Below, piece by piece: positions 1 through 6,911 of a stretch of DNA of 26,410 nucleotides. The stretch's first letter is position 1; each line of letters begins with the position of its first letter. The notes under the pieces were generated by a model that saw only the letters and a list, made by a program, of their open reading frames with translations, was not told where the DNA came from and did not search any database. This DNA comes from a virus, in IMG/VR virus record IMGVR_UViG_3300031707_000150, positions 1 through 26,410 of that record; one strand, written 5' to 3'. The translations under genes and the position numbers were made by a program.

Positions 1-1
1 T

Positions 2-124
2 AAAGCCCTCAATGCCTCGATTCTTTTAAGCGTAGATTATATGTCCGACGAAGGCGCTCAATGGCATTTATGGGAACCGTTGACACCAGAGCGATGTCCA
101 ATGAAGGTTTATAATTTCAGATAA
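2..124 (+). CDS. C-terminal end of an unrecognised protein (partial)
   Basis: An open frame enters from the left edge and runs 40 codons to a TAA at 122-124. The visible end contains the stretches GAQWHLWEPL and CPMKVYNFR. I do not recognise the family. The position, before small accessory genes and the portal, would suit the end of a packaging or accessory gene, but nothing in the residues shows this. Its stop codon lies inside the ATAAC core box of the first attC-like site, so the gene ends exactly where the proposed cassette insertion begins. The start lies outside the window. Confidence 0.5.
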   Translation, partial: KALNASILLSVDYMSDEGAQWHLWEPLTPERCPMKVYNFR

Positions 125-211
125 CGTGTTCATGAGCTGCGGGGGAGGAGTGACAATGGATGAGAAAAAAGACGGGGCTATTCCCCCGTCTGCTCGATGA
201 AATTGTTATAA
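119..211 (-). other. integron attC-like recombination site (left)
   Basis: On the + strand, ATAAC (121-125) pairs with GTTAT (205-209). After unpaired spacers of 3 nt, TTCAT-GAGC (129-137) pairs with GCTC-G-ATGAA (192-201), leaving G196 unpaired. A T-T mismatch and a G139-C190 pair follow. T189 is unpaired, and CGGGGG (140-145) pairs with CCCCCG (183-188). The unpaired G is 8 nt from the core and the two extrahelical bases are 6 nt apart, the layout I recall for the bottom strand of classical attC sites such as that of aadA1. This puts the recombinogenic strand on + and the site orientation on -. The large terminal loop holds the methyltransferase ribosome binding site and start codon. No attC covariance search was run. 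Confidence 0.65.
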
Positions 212-1008
212 ATTATGGGGGCGGCTGTTGCCTTTATAATTCTGATTGTCTTGATATTCTCAGGACACTCCCTGACGGCTCGGTGGACATGATTTTGCAA
301 GACCCGCCATATAACATGACGGCCTGTAAATGGGAATGTGAGATTGATTTCCCTGTTCTTTGGAAAGAGTGGGAACGGGTAGTCAAAGCCAACGGTGCTA
401 TCATTATGACGGCAAGCCAACCGTTTACAACTGACCTGATAAGTTCAAAGAGAACATGGTTTAAGTATGAATGGATTTGGAATAAACAACAAGCTGGTAA
501 TTTTACTATTGCTAAACAACAGCCGTTAAGAAAACATGAAAACATTTTAGTTTTTTATGCAAAACAACCGACATATAACCCACAAATGGAAAAAGCAAAG
601 GTTGAAAACATTAGGCCAACGATTGATTGTGGAGTTAATTCAATAACAAATTTAACATCAAAACACAGCGAAACATATTCACAGGAATATAATTACCCAT
701 CAAGTGTCATTGATAACTTCCACGGTCGCATGGCTGAATGTAATTCAGTGGCAAGGCAACACCCGACACAGAAGCCCGTTGACCTCTTCCGGTATTTGAT
801 AAGGACATACACAAATGAAGGGGAAACGGTCTTTGACGGATACGGAGGCTCAGGAACAACGGCTGTTGCCTGTATCAAAGAGAATAGAAAATATATCGTT
901 TGCGAAAAGGAGGCTGAATACATTGAGGTTGCAAAGAAGCGCATTGACGAAGCAACAAGGCAGGGGAATTTGTTTTCGGCTGTCGGCTGTTGCCCCCATG
1001 ATTTATAA
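125..1008 (-). mobile_element. putative integron-type gene cassette carrying a DNA methyltransferase
   Basis: If both attC-like sites recombine at G|TT on the - strand, the mobile unit is 884 bases: it starts with TTATAA (1008 down to 1003) and ends with the G opposite c125. As expected for a cassette, its start is complementary to the inner core of its own attC. The match extends over 205-222 and 992-1009 with one mismatch. The unit contains the whole methyltransferase, from its ribosome binding site (141-150) to its stop (1006-1008), but on the strand opposite to the attC orientation. No integron integrase is visible in the window. Confidence 0.5.
160..1008 (+). CDS. site-specific DNA methyltransferase, beta class (probable N6-adenine)
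   Basis: The 282-residue protein has the amino-methyltransferase catalytic motif IV DPPY at residues 48-51 and the S-adenosylmethionine-binding motif I as FDGYGGSGTTA at about 225-235. Motif IV before motif I is the beta-class order; DPPY rather than SPPY favours adenine over N4-cytosine. It would transfer a methyl group from S-adenosylmethionine to bases in phage DNA, commonly as protection against host restriction. No partner restriction enzyme is visible. The start at 160 follows GGGGGAGGAG (141-150); no in-frame alternative start exists before the methionine just ahead of motif IV. Start and ribosome binding site lie in the loop and stem of the left attC-like hairpin, and the stop lies in the core box of the right one. 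Recognition sequence cannot be read from the protein. Confidence 0.9.
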   Translation: MRKKTGLFPRLLDEIVINYGGGCCLYNSDCLDILRTLPDGSVDMILQDPPYNMTACKWECEIDFPVLWKEWERVVKANGAIIMTASQPFTTDLISSKRTWFKYEWIWNKQQAGNFTIAKQQPLRKHENILVFYAKQPTYNPQMEKAKVENIRPTIDCGVNSITNLTSKHSETYSQEYNYPSSVIDNFHGRMAECNSVARQHPTQKPVDLFRYLIRTYTNEGETVFDGYGGSGTTAVACIKENRKYIVCEKEAEYIEVAKKRIDEATRQGNLFSAVGCCPHDL

Positions 1009-1061
1009 CGACTGAACTGACCCGCTGTGCTTTGACAGTCGGGTCGAGTGATTTGTTATGC
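1003..1061 (-). other. integron attC-like recombination site (right)
   Basis: On the + strand, ATAAC (1005-1009) pairs with GTTAT (1055-1059), with full boxes TTATAAC (1003-1009) and GTTATGC (1055-1061). Unpaired spacers follow. Then ACT-GACCCG (1016-1024) pairs with CGGGTC-G-AGT (1040-1049), leaving G1046 out. CTGT (1025-1028) pairs with ACAG (1035-1038), leaving T1039 out, around a 6-nt loop. G1046 is 8 nt from the core and 6 nt separate the two extrahelical bases, identical to the left site. The + strand carries the G and T, as the bottom strand of attC does, so the site points to the - strand. At 59 nt it has the size of a classical short attC. Confidence 0.7.
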
Positions 1062-1270
1062 CTGAATTTTCCGTAGATTTTGAAGTTTTTTGTTCTTGCG
1101 GTGCTCCTCTTTGCAATAAAAGCGAAGGTAGAAATTCCAGAAATAGAGGACTTCCGCAGGTTGTTGTATCGCCTTGCGAAAAGTGCCTCCAAAAAGAATA
1201 CGATGCTGGATATGAAGATGGCCATAAACAAGGTTACGAAGATGGTAAAAAAGATTATGAATCGGCATAA
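1009..1270 (-). mobile_element. putative second gene cassette carrying a zinc-ribbon protein
   Basis: On the - strand the unit would start at TTATGCC (1270 down to 1264), directly after a G at 1271, and end with the right attC-like site. GGCATAAC (1264-1271) is the exact reverse complement of GTTATGCC (1055-1062), the cassette-start to own-attC relationship expected of a cassette. There is no third attC-like hairpin to the right of 1271. That fits the - orientation, where this is the first cassette and 1271 is the insertion point. It does not fit the + orientation, which would need another site there. Confidence 0.42.
1058..1270 (+). CDS. small zinc-ribbon protein with Gly-Tyr-Glu-Asp repeats
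   Basis: This 70-residue protein has CSCGAPLC near residues 12-19 and CEKC near 40-43, a likely zinc-binding pair. The tail carries repeated aromatic/acidic/Gly-Lys units (YDAGYEDG, QGYEDGKKDYE). Small phage proteins of this layout are common, but I know no assigned function. The ATG overlaps the GTTATGC core of the right attC-like site and the TAA lies in the GGCATAAC box at 1264-1271. A weak ribosome binding site (GAGTG, 1046-1050) lies inside the attC arm. The opposite strand is also open across the same stretch, but only this frame gives a recognisable cysteine pattern. Confidence 0.7.
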   Translation: MPEFSVDFEVFCSCGAPLCNKSEGRNSRNRGLPQVVVSPCEKCLQKEYDAGYEDGHKQGYEDGKKDYESA

Positions 1271-1325
1271 CCATTGATTAACAAACCATTTTGCCCTGAT
1301 AATGCAAAACTACGGCAGAGGGATT

Positions 1326-1568
1326 ATGAAAGAGACAACAGAAAAAATCATCGAGGGGTTACAGAAACCTACTTGGACGGTGGGCTATCCATCGGACGTG
1401 AGTGAATTGTTAGACCTCTTGGAGATTGCGGAAGGGGCACTGATAGACTCTATATCGTGCGAGGATGGTCTTGATGGTGATACTGGTCTACGGGTACTTA
1501 AAATGATTAGTGGTGCATTAGTGACACATGGACGATTAAGTTTATTTGTTCAAGTACCGGAAAAATAA
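1326..1568 (+). CDS. small hypothetical protein
   Basis: The 80-residue product begins MKETTEKIIEGL and is mostly helical and acidic, with no cysteine motif, signal peptide or membrane segment. An in-frame ATG at 1302 exists, but 1326 has GAGG at 1317-1320 in good position, so I prefer it. I do not recognise the family. It is the first gene to the right of the proposed cassette insertion point and is followed closely by another small gene, probably in the same transcript. Confidence 0.6.
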   Translation: MKETTEKIIEGLQKPTWTVGYPSDVSELLDLLEIAEGALIDSISCEDGLDGDTGLRVLKMISGALVTHGRLSLFVQVPEK

Positions 1569-1572
1569 ATTT

Positions 1573-1839
1573 ATGAAAATCAATTATAGAATATTGAGAG
1601 AAAGAACTGTCCGTATGTCTAAAAAATGTCCTATCCGTGGTTGCAAGTCTGGTCTCGAACCGACCGAAGAATTTTGGTTTTGGAATCGTCGGAAATCTGG
1701 CGTGGCAATCTGTCCAGCCTGTCGCATAAAATTAGACGAATACGTAGGGGATTGGGTAGATCGATTGCAAATAATATCTAAGGGTTGTTTCGAATACGAT
1801 TACGTACGATCTGTATTTGATGAAGATGCTGACGAATAG
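1573..1839 (+). CDS. small zinc-ribbon protein
   Basis: The core is CPIRGC followed about 30 residues later by CPAC, a treble-clef or zinc-ribbon type pair, then an acidic C-terminus (FDEDADE). The start is uncertain. ATG 1573 is the first ATG after the previous stop but has no clear ribosome binding site. ATG 1615 (giving MSKKCP) has GAGAG upstream at a long spacing of 14 nt. A TTG at 1546 would overlap the previous gene. The product is therefore 74 to 97 residues. No function is assigned; DNA, RNA or protein binding would suit the fold. Confidence 0.6.
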   Translation: MKINYRILRERTVRMSKKCPIRGCKSGLEPTEEFWFWNRRKSGVAICPACRIKLDEYVGDWVDRLQIISKGCFEYDYVRSVFDEDADE

Positions 1840-1867
1840 GGGCTTTCGTTAACGGAGGATACTACCC

Positions 1868-2176
1868 ATGCTATGTCCAGAATGTCCAAATAGACCCCTA
1901 TGTTCTTCGCTATGTCCTGAAGCTGAATTCTACCTAAAAGAAGAGGGGGCGATGCAAGAATTTATCAATCTTGGAGTTGCCGTATTCGGAAAATCAACCA
2001 GGGGGGATGTGGATGAACAAGAGAGAAAAAGAATATTGGATCAATTCTATTCTCTCCCCACAAAAGAACGGGTTTCACGCTTAATGGATGCCGGTTATAC
2101 CCGCCGAGAGATCTGCAAAGCACTTAATATCACAAGAACATATCTAAGAAAAATCCTACAAATACTTCCCGCCTAA
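1868..2176 (+). CDS. helix-turn-helix protein with N-terminal cysteine cluster, possible phage regulator
   Basis: This 102-residue protein starts MLCPEC and has cysteines at about residues 3, 6, 12 and 16, which could hold zinc or an iron-sulfur cluster. Residues about 72-100 form a helix-turn-helix (LMDAGYTRREICKALNITRT) resembling sigma region 4 or resolvase-type DNA-binding ends. Such small proteins are often seen near the packaging and portal genes of phages. The position just before the structural genes makes a role in late transcription plausible, but this is inference. GGAGG (1854-1858) upstream fixes the start. Confidence 0.72.
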   Translation: MLCPECPNRPLCSSLCPEAEFYLKEEGAMQEFINLGVAVFGKSTRGDVDEQERKRILDQFYSLPTKERVSRLMDAGYTRREICKALNITRTYLRKILQILPA

Positions 2177-2193
2177 ATTCACGCTTTCTTCCA

Positions 2194-2222
2194 TTTTTAT
2201 AGAGATAATACTTTTGTGCATT
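2194..2222 (+). promoter_or_regulatory. weak copy of the recurrent promoter/operator motif before the portal gene
   Basis: TTTTTA is followed by a 17-base spacer ending in ATACTTTTG and then TGCATT. The spacer end resembles the stronger copies before the capsid, tail-tube, tip and fibre genes. The match is partial and the -10-like part is poor. The rest of the 123-base gap (2177-2299) is AT-rich and holds no gene that I can support. Confidence 0.25.
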
Positions 2223-2299
2223 GGATTATATGCTTTTCATTCCATTCCCGTGGAGCTTTTATGTAACTGATTTTTCTTAACTTTCTGATCGGGAGAGCA

Positions 2300-3784
2300 T
2301 TGTCCTTCCTTCAACGTATTAAAAACTTCCTTCCTTTTGGACCGAGGGTAAACGTCTTTGTTTCTCCAGGCGGGATAGGTGTTGGATCGAAAGCCGTAAC
2401 CGACCCGATAGGTTCGTATGCTCAGAATATCTTTAGCACGATTCCCCGACAATTCAGCGAACTTCACAAGTATAATCTCGAAAACCTAATTAAATTAAGT
2501 TCTACCGATCTCATCCGGTTTTTGCTCTACGCAGAGCCTACGGTGTCCCATGCCTTCTCTAATTATCTCAGGGTCTTCGATAGCGGATATTATGTGTTGG
2601 CGAGGAAGGCAAACGGTTCCATCCATTCGCAAGGACAGGATTTTATTGACAATCTCATAGCCAGAATCGAACATCCGGTTAGTTCTGGTTTTGCTTCAGA
2701 CACGTCGCTTTCAAAAACCTATTTAGAGTTTGCAACTCATGTCTTGATTGATGGGGCTGCGTGCGGTGAGGTTGAATTTAACAGTGATTATAGGCTCGTG
2801 GCGATTCATTCGGTTGATCCGTACACCGTTATTTTTAAGTCAGACAACCAACGGTATGTGCCGTACCAGACCGGATTCGGTCAAGATATCTCCCTTGACT
2901 ACCGTAATTTTATCTACATTCCCGTGGATCCCATAGCCAATGATCCATACGGGACGAATCAAATCATCTCGGCTATTCAGGCTGTGATGAGTAAATTTAG
3001 ACTTCTTCAGGATTTTGCGAGGGCACTCCACAATATCGGATTTGATCGCATTGATATCCAGATTAACCAGGAGGCTATTATCAACGGTTGCAAGGCCGGT
3101 GGAATCAGTAATCCACAGGAGATCATCAAGACCATCAATACGGCAATATCGGAAGCCAAGACTTCGATGCAGTCCCTTGAGGCTGATGATAATCCTGTTC
3201 ATCTCGATAACGTAACAATCTCTACGTTGGAGGGAAGAAACTCTGGTAGAGGAGTCGATGTTCAGGCTATCGTCGATGTTCTTCTTTCTGATATCGCTTC
3301 GGCAATGAAAACCTACTCTACAATTTTAGGCAAGAGATTTGGAGGAGGTACGGAAGGCTATACTTCCATTGAAGCACTCATTTTTGTAAAACTTATCGAG
3401 GGATTTCAGAAAATCGTCAAACGACTTCTTGACCGTGTTTTTACCCTGGCACTGCAAGTTGAAGGTGGCATACAGGCATATGCAGATTGGGTATGGCTTG
3501 AACCGAGTTTGAGACCTGTTTATGAATCTGCTCAATATTATGCCGTATATTCGGGTCTTATTTGGGAGGAAGAGCAGATGGGTTCGATCTCCATGGATGA
3601 AAGAAATGCTCTCGCCCGAAGGATGCTCGGTCAAAAAGGTGCTCCACCTATTGATGCGGTAAGGGTAGATGGTTTTACACCATCCCCAAGAAATGATCCA
3701 CAAAGGAGCGTGACTCAAGAGGGCGGTAAAGAACAAAGACGTGCTGCGACCAATCGGGATCGTAGGTCTGGAGGTAATCCATGA
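2300..3784 (+). CDS. phage portal protein
   Basis: The 494-residue protein forms the dodecameric ring at the capsid vertex through which DNA is packaged. Evidence is its length, its place before the protease and capsid genes, the motif DPYGTNQI followed by a long helix (SAIQAVMSKFRLLQDFARAL) typical of portal stem regions, and the later helix-rich crown with YTSIEALIFVKLIEGFQKIV. The C-terminus is charged and disordered-looking (Arg, Gly, Gln rich). It starts at TTG 2300 after GGGAGAG (2291-2297); there is no better ATG nearby. It ends with an ATGA overlap with the next small gene. Confidence 0.9.
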   Translation: MSFLQRIKNFLPFGPRVNVFVSPGGIGVGSKAVTDPIGSYAQNIFSTIPRQFSELHKYNLENLIKLSSTDLIRFLLYAEPTVSHAFSNYLRVFDSGYYVLARKANGSIHSQGQDFIDNLIARIEHPVSSGFASDTSLSKTYLEFATHVLIDGAACGEVEFNSDYRLVAIHSVDPYTVIFKSDNQRYVPYQTGFGQDISLDYRNFIYIPVDPIANDPYGTNQIISAIQAVMSKFRLLQDFARALHNIGFDRIDIQINQEAIINGCKAGGISNPQEIIKTINTAISEAKTSMQSLEADDNPVHLDNVTISTLEGRNSGRGVDVQAIVDVLLSDIASAMKTYSTILGKRFGGGTEGYTSIEALIFVKLIEGFQKIVKRLLDRVFTLALQVEGGIQAYADWVWLEPSLRPVYESAQYYAVYSGLIWEEEQMGSISMDERNALARRMLGQKGAPPIDAVRVDGFTPSPRNDPQRSVTQEGGKEQRRAATNRDRRSGGNP

Positions 3785-3930
3785 AGGGGGAAAGTTGGCC
3801 TATGTGTTGTCACGATATCGCACCAGAAGATGAAGCCGGAGATTTGGAGTTAAAGAAGAAGAAAGAATTTCTTAAAGCACAAGAGGAGTTGGAAACAGAG
3901 GAACTATTAAGGGGGTTTTGCAATGGATAA
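3781..3930 (+). CDS. 49-residue conserved-looking small protein between portal and protease
   Basis: The ATG at 3781 overlaps the portal stop (ATGA), and GGAGG upstream (3770-3774) fits as a ribosome binding site. The product begins MKGESWPMCCHD, then is acidic and Lys-rich with a helical stretch (LELKKKKEFLKAQEELETEEL). The gene overlaps the protease start at 3923 by 8 bases. Translational coupling and the clean overlaps on both sides argue it is real despite its size. The function is unknown; the CC-H group might bind metal. Confidence 0.6.
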   Translation: MKGESWPMCCHDIAPEDEAGDLELKKKKEFLKAQEELETEELLRGFCNG

Positions 3931-5287
3931 AGTTGTTCGTATACCAACTATCGAAGAACTCGAAATTATCAATAAATATTTTGCGAAGAAGGAACTGACG
4001 GCGGAAGAGATTTATGTGTTCGATGTGAAGGCTGCCGAGACAGACAAGCTCACACAGCACTGGTCGTATCTCGGTAAAGATATGATCGAGGGTTTTCATG
4101 CCGACATACAGAGGAGACATGAAAATTCAGAAACAGAAATAGTGGGATATCTCTTCGGCCATGATAAGACGAAAATTCCATCTGGAACTCTGTTTCAATC
4201 TGTTGTGTCCTCAATGGGTGACGGTGAGAATCCTCCGGTGGCATTTAAACCGAGTGTCTACATGTTGAAGAATCTGAATGTCTCTGGTTTGAATACCGAT
4301 GATTACATCCGGGCAGTCGAAGCTGGTCATACCGAAGCTGTCAGCGTGGGATTCCAAGCTGGTTCTTTTATCTGCAATCTTTGTAATCAGGATATCCGCA
4401 CCATGACCTGCATTCATATACCTGGTCGGTTCTACAATATGGCTGCGGAAGGAGAATCACCTGTGGTGAAGCGTTGTACCTATACGGTTCATCAAGGATT
4501 CGTCAAGGAAAGAAATCTTGTCGAGCTTTCCGGTGTCTATGCGGGGGCAATGCCGGGAGCCCGTATCCAGTCTGAATTTACGGTTCCAGAGAACGCACAG
4601 GTCAAGGACGGAAAGGTAATAGACGAGAAGGGTTCTGTCTTGATGTCTGATAACATCAAGGATTTTTCCCAAAACGATATTCTCCGCTTCAATTATGACT
4701 TCGATGGCAGTATCGAAAGGGTTGGAAGTGTGGAGTCGGAAGAAGAAAGCACCCGTGATCTTAGTGGAACAGTCGAAGCCCTCGCCGCAGATATGGCAAC
4801 ACTACAAAAAGCAAAGGATGAACTGATTGTCCTGAAGGACACATTAGAGGCCACACTGGAGGATTTACGGGCCAATGATGAGTTGCTCCGCAAGAACCTT
4901 GGGCTTTCCGAGATCGACAAGATTGAACTCCAAGGAAAATTGGGGAAGGCAGAGAAAAGGGTTTCCGTTTTGGAAGCAGAGAACAAGGAACTGAAGGCCA
5001 TAAAGGATGCCTACGTTGCAGATTTAAGGGGCAAATGTAAACATCTATCGGTTGCCATCAATGGTGAGAATCACAGTGATGAGCTTTTCGACAAGGAGAT
5101 TGGGGTACTCTCCATCGATGAGTTAAAGGAGAAGATCGGTCTGCAACAGAAACAGTTAGCACAAATCATTCCACCTGAACGCAAAACGAAAGTTCAAGAA
5201 ATAGTTAGGATAGAAACTGGCAGTCCTAACGCTATTGACAAGAGTCGGGTGGTTAACCAGAAGTCTGAGTTATTCAAAACCAGTTAG
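3923..5287 (+). CDS. prohead maturation protease fused to a coiled-coil scaffold
   Basis: This 454-residue protein sits between portal and capsid, where the maturation protease and scaffold normally lie. Residues about 1-215 look like the protease: HTEAVSVGF at 136-144 (S141 a candidate nucleophile) and ELSGVYAGAMPGA at 201-213, a signature seen in phage proheads. C151, C154, C163 and H165 form an unusual knuckle in the middle. Residues about 280-360 are a heptad-rich coiled coil (repeated Leu, Glu, Lys), the expected scaffold domain, so one polypeptide would both template and then cleave the prohead. The start follows AGGGGG (3910-3915). Catalytic residues are proposed by position, not proven. 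Confidence 0.8.
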   Translation: MDKVVRIPTIEELEIINKYFAKKELTAEEIYVFDVKAAETDKLTQHWSYLGKDMIEGFHADIQRRHENSETEIVGYLFGHDKTKIPSGTLFQSVVSSMGDGENPPVAFKPSVYMLKNLNVSGLNTDDYIRAVEAGHTEAVSVGFQAGSFICNLCNQDIRTMTCIHIPGRFYNMAAEGESPVVKRCTYTVHQGFVKERNLVELSGVYAGAMPGARIQSEFTVPENAQVKDGKVIDEKGSVLMSDNIKDFSQNDILRFNYDFDGSIERVGSVESEEESTRDLSGTVEALAADMATLQKAKDELIVLKDTLEATLEDLRANDELLRKNLGLSEIDKIELQGKLGKAEKRVSVLEAENKELKAIKDAYVADLRGKCKHLSVAINGENHSDELFDKEIGVLSIDELKEKIGLQQKQLAQIIPPERKTKVQEIVRIETGSPNAIDKSRVVNQKSELFKTS

Positions 5288-5320
5288 GAATATCAAAGTC
5301 AAAAATAAGGAGGTTTTCGT

Positions 5321-5704
5321 ATGGCTGCAAGAGGAGTTAGTTTTGAAGGTATTGGGTTTACGGGGTTGGTTTCTTTCAAAAGTGCCTTGGTAAAGGGTAC
5401 GGATGAAGACAAATTGGTGAAGGTTTCTGCCAATGATACCGTTGCTTTATGTGCAGAGAATGATCCCTTCATTGGGGTCGTGAGGGTAATTGACGCATTC
5501 GATGGTCTCGCGGGCGTCCAGATCGATGGATTTGTGACCATGGATTTTGATCCAGCTCACGATGATCCCGCTCTGAACTTTGACTCCTTCGTAGGCGGTG
5601 TTACTGCCAATCTTGTCAAACAACTTGATGCGGTAGCCGGTGCTAATGCCCACAGGGTAGTCAACATGGATGCGGCGAATCATAAAGTGACATTCGAACT
5701 GTAA
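5321..5704 (+). CDS. probable capsid decoration protein
   Basis: The 127-residue protein is glycine-, valine- and aspartate-rich with many predicted beta strands (FIGVVRVIDAFDGLAGVQI, GFVTMDF). Its place between the protease/scaffold and the major capsid gene is that of lambda gpD-type or other head-decoration proteins, which trimerise on the capsid to stabilise it. A strong AAGGAGG site (5307-5313) suggests high expression. I see no exact family motif, so the call rests on position, size and composition. Confidence 0.6.
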   Translation: MAARGVSFEGIGFTGLVSFKSALVKGTDEDKLVKVSANDTVALCAENDPFIGVVRVIDAFDGLAGVQIDGFVTMDFDPAHDDPALNFDSFVGGVTANLVKQLDAVAGANAHRVVNMDAANHKVTFEL

Positions 5705-5722
5705 TCGGAACCGGAAATTTTT

Positions 5723-5751
5723 TTAACCTTAACATATACATTTTGTAGACT
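5723..5751 (+). promoter_or_regulatory. putative promoter/operator motif before the capsid gene
   Basis: TTAACC is followed by a 17-base spacer with TATACATTTTG at its end, then TAGACT. TTAACC and the TATACAnTTTG core are shared with the 10649 and 25361 copies. The start of the capsid gene lies about 20 bases downstream behind an AAGGAGG site. A promoter here would raise capsid expression above the upstream operon. Confidence 0.45.
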
Positions 5752-5772
5752 TCTATAAGGAGGATAATCAGC

Positions 5773-6906
5773 ATGATTGAGATTGTAAGGCAAAATGCCA
5801 ATGACATTAATCTGAATCAGGATTTGTATGCGAAGGCATACGATAACTATATGAGTCTTTCAAGTCTTTTGGAGTTAATTGATCCATCTGCTCCCAAGGA
5901 TCAACTCGATGCCTTTGAGAGACAGTTGATGCGGTTTGGGATTCGAACCAAGAACGATCCCAAAAGTGGAACAGGGGCCTCTATGGGAGAGATGTTCTTT
6001 CAGAGCAATCTGCCTGCGTCGAGGATTCTCTTTCCCGAATTTTTGAACCGGATCGCCAGGGTTGCGGTGATGGCCCAGGATGATATTGAATCTCAGTTGG
6101 TGGCTTCAACCGAGACGTTAGTTGGAACCAGTGTATATCGTGCCATTTACATTGATGATACGGCGGCACAGAGGGCTACTTACCGAGTCAGTGAGATGGG
6201 TAAGTTCCCGGTAACCAAGATCAGTTGGTCAGAGAAGGCAACCACCTTAGCGAAATATGGTGTTGCTCTTGAAATGTCCTACGAGTTCGTTAGGAGAAGT
6301 TCAATTCCTATCATTACCCTATTGATCCAGCGAATCATGCTACAGAGAAGGGCCGCTGAGATCTCACAGGCTATCGCTGTTCTTTACGCTGGTGATGGAA
6401 GTGGTACTGTGGGTGGAGCGGGAGCCATCGCCGTAACGGAACTAAAAGATGACATTCAGGGTGGAGCTCCAGCCGGTACGGAAGATTTGGAATATACGTC
6501 TTGGCTTACTTGGTTATGCAGTTTCTATCCTGGAATGTGTACTACCGTCATAGGTTGTGCAGATGACATCATCAAGGCTTATGCGATTGCTGCGCCGAGT
6601 ATTTTCCCTATTTATATGACTAATTTTATTGACCAGAGCAAATTACAGGGAGTTCCAAGATTGATTAACGGAAGGGTGCCTGGGAATGTCAATTTCGTCA
6701 TCCATGATGATGTGGTGGCTAACGATTTGATCGGCATCGATAACAGATATGCCCTGATTGGCTATCGAGAGGCTGGTGCTGATCTTACTGAGACCAACAA
6801 GATCATCAATGGTCAATGGGACGAGATCGTACTGTCCAATACCATTGGATATCAGTGCTTATTCGCCTCCGCCCGTAATAAACTGTTAACCACGGGTGAC
6901 AAATAA
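5773..6906 (+). CDS. major capsid protein (HK97-type fold expected)
   Basis: The 377-residue protein follows the protease/scaffold and decoration genes and has typical capsid length. It has a polar helical N-terminus, a central segment with GDGSGTVGGAG that may lie in a loop, a long helix with SYEFVRRSSIPIITLLIQRI (spine-helix-like), and a C-terminal part NGRVPGNVNFVIHDDVV resembling HK97-family P and A domain strands. It builds the icosahedral shell. AAGGAGG at 5758-5764 gives a strong start, and a promoter-like motif lies just upstream. The scaffold is supplied by the preceding gene and not as an N-terminal delta domain. Confidence 0.88.
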   Translation: MIEIVRQNANDINLNQDLYAKAYDNYMSLSSLLELIDPSAPKDQLDAFERQLMRFGIRTKNDPKSGTGASMGEMFFQSNLPASRILFPEFLNRIARVAVMAQDDIESQLVASTETLVGTSVYRAIYIDDTAAQRATYRVSEMGKFPVTKISWSEKATTLAKYGVALEMSYEFVRRSSIPIITLLIQRIMLQRRAAEISQAIAVLYAGDGSGTVGGAGAIAVTELKDDIQGGAPAGTEDLEYTSWLTWLCSFYPGMCTTVIGCADDIIKAYAIAAPSIFPIYMTNFIDQSKLQGVPRLINGRVPGNVNFVIHDDVVANDLIGIDNRYALIGYREAGADLTETNKIINGQWDEIVLSNTIGYQCLFASARNKLLTTGDK

Positions 6907-6911
6907 TTAAC

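Noticed and set aside
156-200. 14-codon frame starting at ATG 156 before the methyltransferase
   Set aside because: Too short to support, in the attC loop, and ends inside the methyltransferase; it could at most be a leader peptide.
234-545. Long - strand frames throughout the window, such as 234-545, 3326-3736, 14298-14867 and 22380-22724
   Set aside because: They mirror well-supported + strand genes, have no ribosome sites and no recognisable domains.
1056-1274. Long open frame on the - strand across the zinc-ribbon gene
   Set aside because: It follows the cassette direction, but its protein has no recognisable pattern, while the + frame has a clear paired-cysteine motif and repeats. Overlapping openness is expected for such a short stretch.
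1264-1362. Possible third attC site starting at GGCATAAC
   Set aside because: No matching GTTRRRY end with paired L boxes was found; the GTTACAG at 1357 and GTTAGAC at 1409 have no complementary arms with the required spacing. The 1289-1309 stem (TTTTGC/GCAAAA) lacks core boxes.
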